The notes under the pieces are model-generated. The model did not search any database. It was not told the DNA's origin and was given only the letters and a program-made list of their open reading frames with translations. DNA of 10,955 bases from Spirochaetaceae bacterium (GTDB taxonomy: Bacteria; Spirochaetota; Spirochaetia; SZUA-6; Fen-1364), in assembly GCA_003170115.1 (NCBI GenBank), contig PMZS01000358.1:1-10955 (forward strand). Direction: 5' to 3'. Numbering within the stretch: the first letter of the stretch is position 1; each line of letters opens with the position of its first letter. The translations under genes and the position numbers were made by a program. Shown in pieces: positions 1 through 6,556 of this stretch.

Positions 1-1068
1 GCCGTGGTCCTGAACGATGTGAACTATTGGACATTCGGTGAACTGCGGGAGGATATTCCCGAAGAGTATTACGGTGACGACCCTCGCGTGATGATGGACT
101 ATCAATTGAAAAAGATCGAAAGCCACTATGCGTATTACGAGAAGGATTGCTATAGCGCTTTCCTGATGCCCTGGTACGGGACCGCCGTTCTCGCATCCGG
201 ATTCGGGCATCCGATCGTGAAAAATTACAAGGCCGACCCGGCAGCCGACATCAGCAAGGTCCAGAGCCCGGAAGAGATCAGGAAGCTGAAGCTCCCCGAT
301 GCGCGGAATGACGGGCTGATGCCCCAGGTGTTGAAGACCCTTTCCTATTTCAGGGAGCACACCGACCTGCCCGTCGGGGTCACGGATTGCCAGGGGCCGC
401 TGACGACCGCGCTGAGCCTCGTGGGATACGACAAGTACTGCTACTGGATGTACGACTGCCCGAAGATCCTGCATGGCCTCATGGATCTCGTCACCGAGGC
501 CCTCATCTCATGGGTGAAGGAGCAGAAAAAAACCGCGGGAATCCCGCTGGAGACGGAATCCTATCCGCTGGGCGTGCGGCTCCCCGAGGGATTCGGCGGC
601 GTGTGGCTTTCTGATGACGACTCGGTCATCATGAGCAGCGATCTCTACAGGGATTTCGTAATGCCGTACAACTCGCGGGTGCTCGAAGCATTCGGCGGGG
701 GATGCATTCATTACTGCGGAAACTCGAACCAGCATATCGAGAGCTTCCTCCAGACAAAAGGCCTGACCGCGATCAACAATCTCAACCTCGACGACCTGAA
801 GGGGGCCGCGGTCATGAGGCGCGCGCTCGCGAAAAAGGGCATCGTGTACATGGCATGCGACTTCATTCCCACCGAGGAACGGCTTCCGGACTACTACGGC
901 GAGCTCGTCGAAGCGATGGGAGACCAGATGGGACTCGTCATCGTCCCGTACGTGGCGCCGGCGGTGGAGCTGCAGAAGGGCAGATACAACGAGAGCCACC
1001 GGAACCAGTTCGAGCTCGGCACGAGGGTGTACGCGCTCGTGGAAGAGGCAATCTTCGCCCACCGCTGA
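1..1068 (+). CDS. UroD/MtaA-family methyltransferase-like protein, 5' truncated by window edge
   Basis: This is a uroporphyrinogen decarboxylase superfamily protein, more like the MtaA/CmuA/MtbA corrinoid:coenzyme methyltransferase branch than true heme-pathway HemE. Counting from the GTG at position 4, the zinc-site pattern of that branch is present: H236 and C238 in IHYCG, and C285 in YMACD. The frame is open to base 1, and the first residues (VVLNDVNYW) match the first core strand of the barrel. The real start is therefore probably 20-30 codons upstream, outside the window, and GTG at 4 is not a convincing start. It ends with TGA at 1066-1068. In this family the zinc thiolate site activates a thiol for methyl transfer, so a role in demethylating a small methylated compound is plausible. 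Substrate and partners cannot be read here. I am sure of the superfamily and unsure of the reaction. Confidence 0.88.
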   Translation, partial: AVVLNDVNYWTFGELREDIPEEYYGDDPRVMMDYQLKKIESHYAYYEKDCYSAFLMPWYGTAVLASGFGHPIVKNYKADPAADISKVQSPEEIRKLKLPDARNDGLMPQVLKTLSYFREHTDLPVGVTDCQGPLTTALSLVGYDKYCYWMYDCPKILHGLMDLVTEALISWVKEQKKTAGIPLETESYPLGVRLPEGFGGVWLSDDDSVIMSSDLYRDFVMPYNSRVLEAFGGGCIHYCGNSNQHIESFLQTKGLTAINNLNLDDLKGAAVMRRALAKKGIVYMACDFIPTEERLPDYYGELVEAMGDQMGLVIVPYVAPAVELQKGRYNESHRNQFELGTRVYALVEEAIFAHR

Positions 1069-1113
1069 GGAGCGGCCGACTACCGGGACGCGCGGCGTCA
1101 CCGAGCCGTGCCC

Positions 1114-1320
1114 TCAAGCCAGGTACGGCTCCCGGGAGAGCTTGCAATGCGCGATCTTCAGCTTGCGGTCCACGTCGATGCCGTACGGGCACAGCCGGCA
1201 CAGCGCTGTAGTGCCGCGCCGGATTCACCTTGGGCGTGAGTGACTCGTACTCGGCGCGCGCCCTCCATGGCTCCCCCGGGTCCCGGGATCTGATCCAGCT
1301 CGTCGAGGAATGCCTGCCGC
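1114..1320 (-). pseudogene. Decayed C-terminal fragment of an unrecognised protein with a CxxC motif
   Basis: On the minus strand three short pieces in different frames read like one protein broken by indels. The first is QAFLDELDQIPGPGG (about 1275-1318). The second is AEYESLTPKVNPARHY (about 1207-1254). The third is LCRLCPYGIDVDRKLKIAH and what follows, ending in a TGA at 1114-1116. The last piece has a CxxC pair and a natural-looking basic C-terminus. I do not recognise the family. The CxxC could bind a metal or an iron-sulfur cluster, but that is speculation. The fragment directly follows, in the same orientation, the ABC transporter remnant that breaks off near 1324. The two look like leftovers of different genes joined by a deletion. 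Confidence 0.35.
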
Positions 1321-1323
1321 GTC

Positions 1324-1684
1324 CGAGGGCCCGACGAAGGCGACGCTCTCACCCGAGTGAGCGGCGAGGCTGACGTCGAGCAGGGCGGAATCGCGCGCCG
1401 GGGTGGCGGTAGGTGACGGCGGAGAACTCCAGCGACTCGATGCCGTCGGGGACCGCCCCGCCGGGATTGCGGGGAGCGGGTTTCTGGGCGAGGATGAGGA
1501 GCTGCAGGAGGAACAGGGCCCTGAAGAGATTGATGGCAGTGCCCTGGAAGAACATGAGCATCCTCACGGTCTTCACCTTTGCAAGCTCCAGTTCGAGGAT
1601 CCTCTGGTTGGTGTCGTTCAGCCTGTTGATCTCCTGTGTCTCCAGACCCAGGCTCTCAATGGCTATGACCACGCCCTGCAGCAT
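1324..1684 (-). pseudogene. ABC transporter remnant: hydrophobic segment plus start of an ATPase domain, broken at the P-loop
   Basis: Reading the minus strand from an ATG at 1684, the frame gives a charged, probably helical stretch (QEINRLNDTNQRILELELA), a hydrophobic segment (about LFRALFLLQLLILAQ), a proline-rich linker and IESLEFSAVTYRHPGA. A frame change within about 1391-1400 then leads to DSALLDVSLAAHSGESVAF followed by VGPS. This is the characteristic beginning of an exporter-type ABC nucleotide-binding domain: the A-loop Tyr in TYRHPG, then LLDVSL, then GESVAFVGPS. The sequence expected next is GAGKST, but DAAGIP follows and similarity ends at about 1324. There is no Walker A lysine, signature or Walker B, so the gene cannot make a working ATPase. 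The start at 1684 overlaps an upstream stop as TAATG, a coupling arrangement. The NBD match is strong by eye; the identity of the membrane part is uncertain. Confidence 0.6.
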
Positions 1685-1776
1685 TAAAAGTAGACTATGC
1701 GGAATGTGGAATCGCTCTTCACGACGCCGTAGGGCGGGCACAGAGTGGTCACGATGTCGTTGGCGTGGTTCCACAT
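1684..1776 (-). pseudogene. 30-codon reading frame upstream of the ABC remnant, probably the tail of a lost gene
   Basis: A minus-strand frame from ATG at 1776 to TAA at 1684-1686 reads like natural protein (HANDIVTTLCPPYGVVK, then a tail ending FRIVYF). It shares TAATG with the start of the following ABC remnant. The codon before the ATG is TGA in the same frame, and no convincing ribosome binding site precedes it. It may be a degraded C-terminus rather than a real small gene. I do not recognise a family. Confidence 0.25.
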
Positions 1777-1930
1777 TCAGGAGAGGGACCGCGGAGGCAG
1801 CGGATAGGGTGGAGCCGGGCATGGATGCACAACTGGAGGCTCAAACCTGCCTATCACTTTGAGATCAGCGCCACTTGAGCGCCACTTGAGTTGACATCCC
1901 GGGCTTTCTGCCTCACCATGTTTCGCAGCT
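1777..1930. other. Non-coding stretch upstream of the desaturase
   Basis: I see no gene here. It contains an 11-bp unit (AGCGCCACTTG) repeated twice in tandem at 1867-1888. Directly after it is a perfect TTGACA hexamer at 1891-1896 that could be the -35 of the desaturase gene. The best -10 at 17-bp spacing, CACCAT at 1914-1919, matches the consensus at only three positions, so the promoter is tentative. Confidence 0.3.
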
Positions 1931-2968
1931 ATGGCGGCAGCTCCCATCGACTGGTATCGCATCCCCCTGGATAAGGAGACGCTGCGGAAGTTCACGCAGA
2001 AAAGCGACCTGAAAGGCTGGCTGCAGGCGGGAAGCTTCCTCCTCATTTTCATCATCACCACGGGCCTCGCCCTGTACTTCTTTCTCAGGCACTGGTGGGT
2101 CCCCATGGTTGCCGCCTGTTACCTGCACTCCCTGTTTCAGCAGATGATCGGGATGTCGGCCGCCGTGCACGAGCTGAGCCACGGCACGCCGTTCAAGAGC
2201 AGGCCGGTCAACGAGCTCTTCTACCACCTCTTCTGCTTCCTCACGTGGAACAATCCCGTGCACTTCCGCGCCAGCCACATGTTCCACCACCAGTTCACCG
2301 CGTACGTGGGGCAGGACAAGGAAGTGATCCTGGAGCCGGTGCGCGCCCTGATGAACTGGCGGAACTACATTGCGTGGTTCACCTTCGACTACACGTGGTT
2401 CTGGACGCTGGTGAAGACCACGGTGCTCCATGCCTTCGGCGATGCGGACGCGGATTTCTTCTCCTGGGATCCCCTGTTCCAGAAGGGAGATGCCCGCAGG
2501 ACGGCGATGTGCCGGTGGGCCCGGTTCATGCTCATCTCAGCCGTGCTTCTGATCGGGGTGTTTGCATACTTCCACCTCTGGGTTCTCATCTACCTCATCG
2601 TCTTCGGCGGGTTTTTCGCCACGGCGCTCGGAAGGTATACCGGGGCCATCCAGCACCAGGGATTGAGCCCGAACACGCCGGACTGGCGGCTGGTGGCGCA
2701 CACCGTGGAGGTGAACCCTCTCGTGCGGTTTCTCTACTGGAACATGAACTTCCACATCGATCATCACATGTACGCGGCCGTGCCCTTTCACCAGCTTCCG
2801 AAGTTCCACGAAGTGTTGAAAAAGAACCTGCCGGAAAGCCCGAAGAGTTTCTCACAGGGCATCAGGCTGGTGCTTTCCGTCAAAAAGAGGCAGAAGGCGG
2901 AGCCCGGGTTCATCTACGTGCCGACATTCCCGCCGGACGCGGCCCCGCCCCGATTTGCCGTGAACTGA
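1931..2968 (+). CDS. Membrane fatty acid desaturase (di-iron, three histidine boxes)
   Basis: This 345-residue integral membrane protein belongs to the fatty acid desaturase/hydroxylase superfamily, which uses a di-iron centre and O2 to introduce a double bond or hydroxyl into an acyl chain. All three histidine boxes are present: H80-E-L-S-H84, H116-M-F-H-H120 and H275-I-D-H-H279. An additional H242 (AIQHQG) lies where many family members carry a further iron ligand. Hydrophobic segments lie at about 32-53, 56-75 and 197-230, with both ends predicted cytoplasmic. ATG 1931 is the first start after an in-frame TGA at 1892-1894. No clear Shine-Dalgarno precedes it, which is odd beside the good sites on other genes here. 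The stop (2966-2968) overlaps the start of the AAA+ gene in TGATG. Substrate (acyl-lipid, carotenoid or other) is not determinable. Confidence 0.9.
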   Translation: MAAAPIDWYRIPLDKETLRKFTQKSDLKGWLQAGSFLLIFIITTGLALYFFLRHWWVPMVAACYLHSLFQQMIGMSAAVHELSHGTPFKSRPVNELFYHLFCFLTWNNPVHFRASHMFHHQFTAYVGQDKEVILEPVRALMNWRNYIAWFTFDYTWFWTLVKTTVLHAFGDADADFFSWDPLFQKGDARRTAMCRWARFMLISAVLLIGVFAYFHLWVLIYLIVFGGFFATALGRYTGAIQHQGLSPNTPDWRLVAHTVEVNPLVRFLYWNMNFHIDHHMYAAVPFHQLPKFHEVLKKNLPESPKSFSQGIRLVLSVKKRQKAEPGFIYVPTFPPDAAPPRFAVN

Positions 2969-5202
2969 TGGACCTCTTCTCCTCGACGCCGGGTGCGCCG
3001 TCTCCCCTCGCCTTTCGCATGCGCCCCCGGACCCTCGATGAGTTCGTGGGCCAGGAGCACATCGTCGGCAAGGGCCGTCTCCTCCGGCGCGTCATCCAGG
3101 CGGACCAGGTCTCGTCGCTCATCTTCTACGGCCCGCCGGGCACGGGAAAGACGACCCTCGCCCAGGTCATCGCCAATTCCACCAGGAGCCATTTCATCAC
3201 GATGAACGCGGTTCTGGCCGGCGTGAAGGAGCTGCGCGAGTCCATCGAGGTGGCGAAGAACAACAGGGACCTCTACGGCCGGCGCACGACCCTTTTCGTC
3301 GACGAGGTGCATCGATGGAACAAGGCCCAGCAGGACGCCCTGCTGCCCTGGGTGGAAAACGGCACGGTCATCCTGATCGGCGCGACGACAGAAAATCCCT
3401 ACTTCGAGGTGAACCGGGCCCTCGTGAGCCGCAGCCGGATCTTCCAGCTCAAGCCGCTCACTGAAGACGACCTGCGCGCGGTGGCCCGCGCCGCCTGCGC
3501 CGATCCCGAACGCGGGTACGGAGCATGGAATGTCTCTTTCACCGAGGAAGCGCTGGATCACCTGGTGAAAATCGCCAACGGGGATGCCCGCAGCCTCCTG
3601 AACGCGATCGAGCTCGCCGTTGAAACCACTCCCGAACGCTTCCCGCCGCCGGCCGGTACGGAGATCGCCATCACGCGGGAAATCGCGGAGGAGAGCATCC
3701 AGCGTAAGGCCGTGCTCTATGACAAGGAGGGCGACTATCACTTCGACACGATCAGCGCCTTCATCAAGTCGGTCCGCGGATCGGACCCCGACGCCGTGTT
3801 GTACTGGCTGGCCCGCATGGTGCTGGCGGGAGAAGATCCCCATTACATCTTCCGCCGGATGCTCATCCTTGCCAGTGAAGACGTGGGCATGGCCGATCCG
3901 CAGGCCCTGGTCTTCGTGGAATCCGCAGCGGCCGCATTCGACAGGGTGGGTATGCCGGAGGGACGATTTCACCTCGCGCATGCGGCCCTGTACCTGGCCA
4001 CTGCGCCGAAGTCGAACTCTTCGCTGGGTTTCTTCGACGCCCTCTCGCTGCTGGAGTCCGAACAGCGCGAAGGCGAGACTCCGAACCACCTGCGCGATGC
4101 CAGCCGCGACAAGGAAGGCTTCGGACACGGCGAAGGATACATGTACCCCCACGCATTCAAGGATCACTGGGTGGCCCAGCAGTACCTGCCCGCGAGCCTC
4201 CAGGGCAAGGTGTTCTACTCCCCTTCCGACCAGGGCCGGGAAGCGGTAATCCGCGAGGAGGTTCTCCGCCGTCGGGAGATCCAGATCGCCACCGCCCTGG
4301 AACCCCCCAGCACCGAGGTACTCACCTTCACCCCGGCGGGGACATCCAGCGCACAGTGGATGGAACGCCTGTCAGCCGGCAGGCGCGCGGCGCTCACGTT
4401 GATCCGTGACCGCATCTTTTCGCCGCTGCAGGTCCAGCGGCACAGCCGGATCCTGGACGCCGATGCGCGCACGGGGATTCTTCTCTGGGAAGCGCTGCGC
4501 CGGGCGCCGGAAGGCGGTGTCTGGGGAGTCGTGGCTTCCCAGGATGAAGCAGCGCTACTCCAGCACCGCATGAAGGAGCTGGAGCAGGCAGTGCGTCCCG
4601 TGATCCTGCGGCCCGACCGGCCTCTTGCCGAAATGGCGCGGGCATTTTCAATGGAGCAGGTCATGACGGCCCTCGGCGTGGATCCGTCAATTCGTTTCGA
4701 CTTTGTCGTGGGGCGGGACCTCTTTACGCGCCTGCCGGCTTCCGATCGAGATGCGTTGGTGCGTCTCCTGATTGCCCTGCTTTCCCCCGGGGGTGTCCTT
4801 TCCTTCGCGCAGGTCATTCCTCGGCTTGGGCAACGCCTCTCGTCCCTGATCAGTCTCGACAGCCCGGCCTTTTCGAAGAAACTTGAAGCGGCGGAAGAGC
4901 GCGCCCATGCGGACCCGTTTCACGACCTCGTGAACTGGAGTCACGAAGAGCTGGCCGCGGCCTGCCGTGCGGCCGGCGCGCGCGAAGTAAGCGTGGAGAC
5001 GGAGCGCTCCGTCGACACCCGGCGCATCACGGATCAGGAGATGGATCTCTGGCTTGCCCCCGAATCATCCTACGGCAGAGCCCTCGCGACGGGGCTCTCC
5101 ACAAGGGAGCTTGCGCGGGTGCGGGAGATTTTCCGGAACCAGCTCGTGGGCCGCGAGGTCGCGTGGACCAGCACGGTCGCGTTCATCGCCGCGCGAAAGT
5201 AA
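2968..5202 (+). CDS. rarA: RarA/MgsA-type AAA+ ATPase fused to a methyltransferase-like C-terminal domain
   Basis: This 744-residue protein has an N-terminal half that is a clear RarA/MgsA clamp-loader-like ATPase, a family acting at stalled replication forks with SSB. Visible motifs are Walker A GPPGTGKTT (55-63), Walker B FVDEVHR (110-116), sensor 1 at N143 (GATTENPYF), a sensor-2 arginine in GDARS (R208), and the MgsA C-terminal oligomerisation region at about 250-430 (SEDVGMADP). RarA alone is usually about 400-450 residues. The extra 300 or so residues carry ILDADARTG (495-503), FDFVVGRDLF (577-586) and SPGGVLSF (606-613), the layout of a class I methyltransferase fold. The glycine-rich SAM loop is altered to DADARTG. 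Such RarA-plus-unknown-domain fusions are known, notably in cyanobacteria. Start ATG 2968 overlaps the desaturase stop, so translation is probably coupled. The gene symbol applies to the N-terminal half only. Confidence 0.92.
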   Translation: MDLFSSTPGAPSPLAFRMRPRTLDEFVGQEHIVGKGRLLRRVIQADQVSSLIFYGPPGTGKTTLAQVIANSTRSHFITMNAVLAGVKELRESIEVAKNNRDLYGRRTTLFVDEVHRWNKAQQDALLPWVENGTVILIGATTENPYFEVNRALVSRSRIFQLKPLTEDDLRAVARAACADPERGYGAWNVSFTEEALDHLVKIANGDARSLLNAIELAVETTPERFPPPAGTEIAITREIAEESIQRKAVLYDKEGDYHFDTISAFIKSVRGSDPDAVLYWLARMVLAGEDPHYIFRRMLILASEDVGMADPQALVFVESAAAAFDRVGMPEGRFHLAHAALYLATAPKSNSSLGFFDALSLLESEQREGETPNHLRDASRDKEGFGHGEGYMYPHAFKDHWVAQQYLPASLQGKVFYSPSDQGREAVIREEVLRRREIQIATALEPPSTEVLTFTPAGTSSAQWMERLSAGRRAALTLIRDRIFSPLQVQRHSRILDADARTGILLWEALRRAPEGGVWGVVASQDEAALLQHRMKELEQAVRPVILRPDRPLAEMARAFSMEQVMTALGVDPSIRFDFVVGRDLFTRLPASDRDALVRLLIALLSPGGVLSFAQVIPRLGQRLSSLISLDSPAFSKKLEAAEERAHADPFHDLVNWSHEELAAACRAAGAREVSVETERSVDTRRITDQEMDLWLAPESSYGRALATGLSTRELARVREIFRNQLVGREVAWTSTVAFIAARK

Positions 5203-5220
5203 CTCCTGTCTGATCGGGTG

Positions 5221-6345
5221 CTATTCCATTCCGCGTTGCAGGAGGGTGCTCGGGGGAATCGGCGCGGCTGGTATGAGACTCCGCACGGAGCTGCGCTCCA
5301 CCAGGGAGGGAGTGATGATCGTGTGCGTGACGAAGCGGATCTCCGGGTGGAAAATCTTATCCAGCAGGATGCTCGCCGCCTTCACCCCGATCTCGAAGCT
5401 GGGGTGGTCGACCGAGGTCAGCGAGATCTTCTCCAGCTGCGCAATGTCCGAATTGTCGAATCCCACCACCGACAGGTCGCCGGGGACTCGGATACCCTGC
5501 CTTTCGGCCACTTCGATCAGGCGGAGCGCATCCTCGTCGTTGCCGCAGACGAACGCGCTGGGAAGCTCCTTCGCTCCCCGCAGGAACCGCTCCGCCGCGG
5601 CGGACGCCTCGCTCGTGGGGCCCTGGCCGTTGAACCCCACGATCCAGCCGGTCCTCACGGGTGCCTCCTGCCTGCCGAGGTAATCCAGCACGCCTTTCAT
5701 CCTGTTCGCCTTCACCAGGAAATCCTTCTGATAGAAGATTCCGATCTTTCGATGTCCCATTTTCCATAGGTGAGCCGCGGCCTCCTCGCCGCAGGTATGG
5801 TAGTCCAGGGTGACGCTGCTGAAGTTCCTCCCGGGAAAATAATCATCGCAGAGAACGACGGCGGTACCTTCGTTCTGGATCTCCTCCAACAGGAGGGCGT
5901 TGGATCGATCCCCCGCGCCATAGATGGGGGCAATGATGATGCCCCCGACCCTTTTTTTTCGAAGATCCTGGAGAATCGCTCTTTCCTGGTCGAGGTTATA
6001 CTCGGACTGATTGAGCAGGAGGGCGAACCCCTTGCGGGAAAGCGTGTTGTAGCAGCCGCGGATGATCTCGGGGTAGATATATGAGCTTATGAAATATTCC
6101 ACCAATCCGATGTTCGTGGACAGGGGGGATGCGGGAAGCCGCGTCCGGCAGAAGGTGCCGACGCCCTTGGTGGTTTCAACGAGCCCTGAGTGGATGAGGT
6201 TGTGGATTGCCTGGCGAACTGCGTTCCGCGAGACCCCGAATTGAGCGCAAAGCTGGCTCTCTGAGGGGAGTTTTTCCCCCGGAACAAGAACGCCCTCATC
6301 GATCCTGTTTTTAATCCAGGTTTCTATTACCTGATGCTTTTTCAT
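5221..6345 (-). CDS. AraR-type transcriptional repressor (GntR winged helix plus LacI/periplasmic-binding-type sugar sensor)
   Basis: This 374-residue regulator has a GntR-type winged helix-turn-helix at residues 1-66 (PSESQLCAQFGVSRNAVRQA, then the wing TTKGVGTF). It is followed by a LacI-type ligand-binding domain from about 78 to 355 (NIGLVEYFISSYIYPEIIRG, GGIIIAP, VCGNDEDALR, VVGFDNSDI, SVDHPSFEIG). This hybrid architecture defines the AraR group of sugar-responsive repressors. ATG 6345 has an AAGGA site at 6354-6358, eight bases upstream. It is divergent from a sugar ABC importer with a shared control region, and its own -10 element is covered by a perfect palindrome. Autorepression plus repression of the importer until sugar binds is the likely mode. 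The inducer is inferred to be a sugar transported by the importer; arabinose is possible but unproven. It converges on the RarA gene with 18 bases between stops and no visible terminator. Confidence 0.9.
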   Translation of the reverse strand: MKKHQVIETWIKNRIDEGVLVPGEKLPSESQLCAQFGVSRNAVRQAIHNLIHSGLVETTKGVGTFCRTRLPASPLSTNIGLVEYFISSYIYPEIIRGCYNTLSRKGFALLLNQSEYNLDQERAILQDLRKKRVGGIIIAPIYGAGDRSNALLLEEIQNEGTAVVLCDDYFPGRNFSSVTLDYHTCGEEAAAHLWKMGHRKIGIFYQKDFLVKANRMKGVLDYLGRQEAPVRTGWIVGFNGQGPTSEASAAAERFLRGAKELPSAFVCGNDEDALRLIEVAERQGIRVPGDLSVVGFDNSDIAQLEKISLTSVDHPSFEIGVKAASILLDKIFHPEIRFVTHTIITPSLVERSSVRSLIPAAPIPPSTLLQRGME

Positions 6346-6361
6346 TCAGCAAATCCTTGCT

Positions 6362-6376
6362 GGTACAAGTTGTACC
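6362..6376. promoter_or_regulatory. Operator 1: perfect palindrome GGTACAAGTTGTACC over the repressor promoter
   Basis: A 7+1+7 perfect inverted repeat covers the proposed -10 element (6369-6374, minus strand) of the repressor gene. Its right half recurs in front of the transporter operon. Length, symmetry and placement fit a GntR-domain dimer site giving autorepression. The site is seen in the sequence; binding is inferred. Confidence 0.75.
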
Positions 6377-6397
6377 TTATTCTCATTGGATTGTCAA
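6369..6397 (-). promoter_or_regulatory. Promoter of the AraR-type repressor gene
   Basis: On the minus strand a perfect -35 TTGACA (6397-6392) is followed after 17 bases by TACAAC (6374-6369), a 4/6 match to the -10 consensus. Transcription would begin near 6362, leaving a leader of under 20 bases to the ATG at 6345. The -10 lies inside operator 1. Confidence 0.6.
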
Positions 6398-6452
6398 AAC
6401 TAATAATTTCGGCAGGAAGGCTAATGGCAAGGCTCAGCGGGAAACAGCATGC

Positions 6453-6466
6453 TTTTCATATGAAAA
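6453..6466. promoter_or_regulatory. Palindrome TTTTCATATGAAAA just upstream of the transporter -35
   Basis: A perfect 14-bp palindrome ends five bases before the -35 hexamer of the transporter promoter. It is unrelated to the two GTACAA-type boxes. The place is typical of an activator site or a second repressor site. An accidental AT-rich palindrome is also possible. No regulator is assigned. Confidence 0.35.
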
Positions 6467-6471
6467 AGATG

Positions 6472-6500
6472 TTGCAAAGTCAAAGTGCGCATGCTATCAT
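6472..6500 (+). promoter_or_regulatory. Promoter of the sugar ABC transporter operon
   Basis: TTGCAA (6472-6477) and TATCAT (6495-6500) are spaced by exactly 17 bases. TGC directly before the -10 supplies an extended -10 TGn element. The start would fall near 6507, leaving a leader of about 50 bases that contains operator 2 and the ribosome binding site. This is the best sigma-70-like promoter in the window. Confidence 0.7.
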
Positions 6501-6514
6501 GCCACCGGTCAGTA

Positions 6515-6529
6515 GGCATAAGTTGTACT
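6515..6529. promoter_or_regulatory. Operator 2: GGCATAAGTTGTACT downstream of the transporter start site
   Basis: This 15-mer matches operator 1 at 11 of 15 positions, including the run AAGTTGTAC, so one half-site is exact and the other degenerate. It lies about 8-22 bases after the predicted transcription start, where a bound repressor would block RNA polymerase escape or elongation. Confidence 0.6.
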
Positions 6530-6543
6530 TTTTTCAGGGTGAA

Positions 6544-6548
6544 AGGAG
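6544..6548 (+). promoter_or_regulatory. Ribosome binding site fixing the GTG start of the ABC ATPase
   Basis: AGGAG lies eight bases before GTG 6557. The longer in-frame reading from 6485 would begin upstream of the -10 element and of the predicted transcription start, so GTG 6557 is preferred. Confidence 0.75.
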
Positions 6549-6556
6549 ATCGCTTC

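Noticed and set aside
508..1101. A 197-codon minus-strand open frame under the UroD-type gene
   Set aside because: It is antisense to a gene with complete family motifs and has no domain of its own.
1403..1687. Plus-strand 94-codon frame with acidic, E/L-rich sequence
   Set aside because: It is the mirror of the minus-strand ABC remnant, whose NBD motifs decide the coding strand.
1867..1890. Tandem AGCGCCACTTG repeat as a CRISPR or phage-like array
   Set aside because: There are only two copies of 11 bases with no spacers, so it is a simple local duplication.
2095..2967. In-frame extension of the RarA gene upstream into the desaturase
   Set aside because: The extra 291 residues are the desaturase gene read out of frame. 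RarA homology begins at ATG 2968 (MDLFSSTPG).
2914..4167. A 417-codon minus-strand open frame
   Set aside because: It is antisense to the RarA fusion gene, reads as a low-complexity H/D/R/V-rich sequence, and has no motif or ribosome binding site. It is a mirror of the GC-rich codons of the real gene.
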